Assembly: GCA_026874595.1 (NCBI GenBank)
Contig: CM049309.1
Location: 92,464,723-92,528,722 of the forward strand
Length of the DNA: 64,000 nt
Direction: 5' to 3'
From: Sipunculus nudus
Taxonomy: Eukaryota; Annelida; Sipuncula; Golfingiida; Sipunculidae
Shown: positions 61,065 through 64,000 of the stretch, one piece after another
Layout: the number at the start of each line of letters is the position of its first letter
Position numbering within the stretch: the first letter of the stretch is position 1
The notes under the pieces: model-generated
What the model saw: only the letters and a program-made list of their open reading frames with translations
The model's database searches: none
Told to the model about the DNA's origin: nothing
Made by a program: the position numbers and the translations under genes

Positions 61065-64000
61065 ACAAGGGACCTATGGGTCACTGTGCTCAGCTGAGGT
61101 AAAAATCTAAAATAATATCTAATGGAGATAAAGTGTAAGAGGAAGAGGTAATAAAGGCCATGGTTGGTTTATATGATTGGTTTGTATTGATGAGCAAGAA
61201 ATTGTTGCAAAAAAATATTTTGTGACCTGACCATGTGTTTCCTAATGTTGGAACTAAGGCATGTGAGCAGTTTGTGAACAAATGATCTGTACTATTACCA
61301 TGATCATTAGTTGGTTTTTTGATTAACTGTTGACATTTCAGTAGTTTACACATTTGTTCAATTGCATCTATTTTTTTTTATAATATATATTATTAAATAT
61401 ATATGTATTTTTTATGAAATGTATACAGTTGAAATATAGCAAATTAACAACATAAAACAGGGCAAACAAAGCCTGATCTCATATTCTGCTGAGGCAGGAA
61501 AATAATGAACAAATGTTTGTATTAAATCCTGATTTTTTTATCACATCAATTATTTTCTAATTTAAGTTTATATTTCTATACATTTCCAATTTAACATATA
61601 TGTCTGAATATAAAAGTTGATTCATAATTCTCAACTGCATCATCATAAATCTCAATCTTGTCAGATAACACCACATCATGCATACAAATGTTAATTTATT
61701 TTTTACCACAAAAATATATCTTTTAAATCTGCAAAACAATAAATATCTAAAAATAATACTTGATTTAGATTTCACAATTTTTTATTGTGTCTTTATTTAT
61801 CCATAATGTGCTTCATATTTTATAATAATTTAAGCATACTGATGGGTTCATTTATATTTGTTAAAATTATTTAAAAGAAAATTGATTTCTTTAAAAATGC
61901 TACATTACACAACATTGCATCTTCTGGATTACACCTTGAATTATTTTTTCAAGGAAAGTTTTTGCATATCGGAGTGGAAACAGCATTACAATTAAGGAGA
62001 TACAGTGAAAACAATAACAATTACTGCATAACACTTGGTGGGTTGGGTTTGGGGGGGGGGGGGGGGGGGTGATTGGAGAATAACTGTACACCTGTCACAG
62101 CAGGGGATCTCCCCCAGTGACTGTAACAAATCAGAAACCCTGGCATAGCAGTCTTCCAGTGACCTGGAGTGGGACCCTGCATCTGTAATCAAAGCAAGTG
62201 ACTACAGAACAAACAAGGGACCTATGGGTCACGACGCTCAGCTGTTATATATGATAAAAAAATATTATTTAGAAATGAGGCACATGCTGGTTTTGTGTGG
62301 AAATAAATATAAGCTGTATTATGAGTTGTTGTTGTTTAGCTTATGTATGATTTTGATAGTACCTTTGGAGACGGAAGAGGATTGATTTCATTTATTTTAT
62401 TAACAAATGGAGTACTACTGTCACACAGATTTTGACTTGGCCATATAACTTATAAGCAGAACATATAATATAAGGGTTTAACTATTTATTAAAAAAATTA
62501 CAAATATTGTCCCAAATATAATTTTTATTAAAAATAATAAGAGAATCATATGATTTTTTTAAATGAAATATAACTGATATGATTATTAAAATAATATTAA
62601 AGAATATATTCATGAATGCATTCATGAATACATTTTGAAAGTATTTGCAAGAGTATTCATATACTTTCATTTTTTCCTGAATTCCCATTCTTTATGCAAG
62701 AAATTTTATAATGGAGTACATAATCATATTCGTATTTAAATACAATTACAAAGTTGATGTTGAGAATCCAGAATATACAAAATTCACACATTTAAATAAT
62801 GATCCTAAGTACCTGGTTTTATGGCTTTTATTTATATTAAAAAATAACTGTAAAAAATTCATTTAAGACTAATTTCACTTCAATGTACACACTAGACACA
62901 GTAGGAATCTAGATTAATATTATCAACTGCATCTTTGTCTATCATTAATTTCCTTCATATAATCCCTAATGATTAGTAATGAATAATATGATTTACTTCT
63001 TTATCATTAAAATTGAACTGAAAAATGCCATAGGTGACTGCATGGTGTTATTTGGAATATGTGACATTCTACCCATCGATACAAGATTCTTATATCAGTA
63101 ACTGCAAGTTAATTTCCTGTTATTATAAACTAACAAGTTACATGGTGCTTGAAAACTTGATTAAAATCTACAGTTTTTGATCAACTGGTTTCAAATATTT
63201 GGTGTTAACAGATGAAATGCTAACAAAAACATGCTGTGAAGATTAAATCCACAGTACTTACAGGAAAAAACCTGCCATGGTCAAAGTTGGGCAAAATTTA
63301 AGGTACCAATTTTTTATTTTTATTAATATTTTTAAAAATTTAAAAGATTTTCATCTAATTTTGGGTATACAATTTAATTTTAATTAATTAAAGTTATATT
63401 ACTGGAAAAAAGGTCCATAGGTTTAACGTTTTTTGTGTTAAGTGATCAAATATCTTTCCTGATTTTTTTACAAAATGCATTATGTTTGGGCCCATAACTT
63501 TTTTAAATTAAATAATACAGACATAATTTCTAGCATGTACATAGGAACTATATAGAGGAATATTTATGGTAAATATTAAGGAAAACAGATAAGTGATTTT
63601 GATATAAGGCAGTCCTGAAGTGTGAAAATAGGTTTCAAATAAAAAATTGAGGTTTTTCCTTAATTTCTCAAAGGAACGAAGTTGCAAACACCCAGTTTTC
63701 GGCTTGGTAGGAGATTTTGGGGACATCTAACATTATGCCGAATTTTGGATTCCTAGGTCTGGACTAATACCTTTATTTCACATTCAAGGGAATAATACAT
63801 TTAAGTTTATATATTATTTAAGCATATCCACTTTTTCCATTAAAATAGTTTTTATCTGATTAATCTTTTTTATTTACAAGTTTTATACATTTGTATTAAA
63901 AAATCATTGAAAATATAAGTTAAAATATTAGAATTCTTAGTTGCAATCATTATACATCCAGAGTGTAGCTCGTATTGGGTCATATTATGCATACACATAT
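61065..64000 (+). mobile_element. Family A element, subtype A2, 3' end outside the window
   Basis: Starts ACAAGGGACCTATGGGTCAC and follows 37469-38620 closely to 62212, where A1 is inserted at gactacagaa. The last 240 bp (63764-64000) match 50200-50400 of the A2 at 49793. Confidence 0.8.
62213..63760 (+). mobile_element. Family A element, subtype A1, deleted and lacking its 3' hairpin
   Basis: A1 sequence to 63136, a deletion junction (aactaacaag|ttacatgg), tail unit, then a break at ggattcctaggtct just before the expected (ACGG)n and hairpin. Confidence 0.78.

Larger units (their letters stand above)
56550..64000 (+). mobile_element. Family A element, subtype A3, runs past the window end
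   Basis: Starts ACAAGTGACCCATGGGTCATG. Contains B5, F2 and a second-level A2 from 61065. The core region 56620-57420 is partly duplicated before B5. No 3' end in the window. Confidence 0.78.

Noticed and set aside
10364..64000. Canonical Helitron assignment of A-E (ends in CTAA resembling CTRR)
   Set aside because: Starts are ACAAG/ACTAG, not TC; insertion is A|A, not A|T; B and C do not end in CTRR. Helentron-type remains the better fit.
56550..64000. Possible host exons in the last 15 kb
   Set aside because: No frame with Ig/FN3 landmarks plus splice sites was found; the sequence is continuous element DNA.

Overview
The window looks like AT-rich, intron-rich animal DNA, most likely an invertebrate and probably a mollusc or bivalve. 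That guess rests on very long introns full of short non-autonomous elements with internal tandem cores, and on an animal-specific Ig/FN3 receptor gene. No species can be named. Nothing bacterial or viral was recognised: no operons, rRNA, tRNA or CRISPR.

One host gene runs through the window on the minus strand. Seven internal exons lie between 48993 and 4207. All have consensus splice sites and compatible phases, and together they give one uninterrupted reading of 1173 nt (391 codons). In transcript order they encode Ig domain (48868-48993 + 47477-47632), Ig domain (46949-47097 + 5' part of 32336-32609), FN3 domain (rest of 32336-32609 + 30326-30475) and FN3 domain (21843-22034 + 4207-4332). 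This is the ectodomain of a cell-surface adhesion or guidance receptor. The DCC/neogenin/protogenin (IGDCC) group is my best guess. The signal peptide, transmembrane segment and cytoplasmic tail lie outside the window.

The introns are packed with nested mobile elements. I separate five families (A-E, my labels) with one shared end plan. Each starts ACAAG or ACTAG, followed by a short hairpin and then a 9-13 nt motif whose reverse complement forms the last arm of the 3' end (a clear hairpin in A, B, C and E, weak in D). Comparison of filled and empty sites inside the window shows insertion between two A residues without target duplication. All 27 recognisable 5' ends point along the plus strand, antisense to the host gene. 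This resembles non-autonomous Helentron/Helitron2-type (HINE/DINE-like) rolling-circle elements, but no Rep/helicase gene is present. Core repeats of all five families carry the same 12-bp palindrome GGTGGCGCCACC.

Layout: 1-3124, decayed non-LTR retrotransposon in a C element; 4207-4332, exon; 4591-18925, C split by D, with further C, B and A elements nested inside; 18926-19819, unassigned, with a weak GPCR-like relic; 19820-21697, complete C; 21843-22034, exon; 22323-29055, D holding a TTAA-flanked piggyBac-like element (family F), itself split by another D containing an A; 30326-30475, exon; 30482-31830, 49/51-bp minisatellite; 32336-32609, exon; 32709-46042, D>B>C>(E, A>(B, A)) nest; 46083-46735, 23-bp minisatellite; 46949-47097 and 47477-47632, exons; 47702-48422, 46-bp minisatellite; 48868-48993, exon; 49444-64000, family G units with two large A nests, the second holding an intact F copy.

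Nearly all remaining open frames are products of repeats: (ACGG)n read as RPSV repeats, minisatellite frames and repeat-core frames. They are not annotated as genes.
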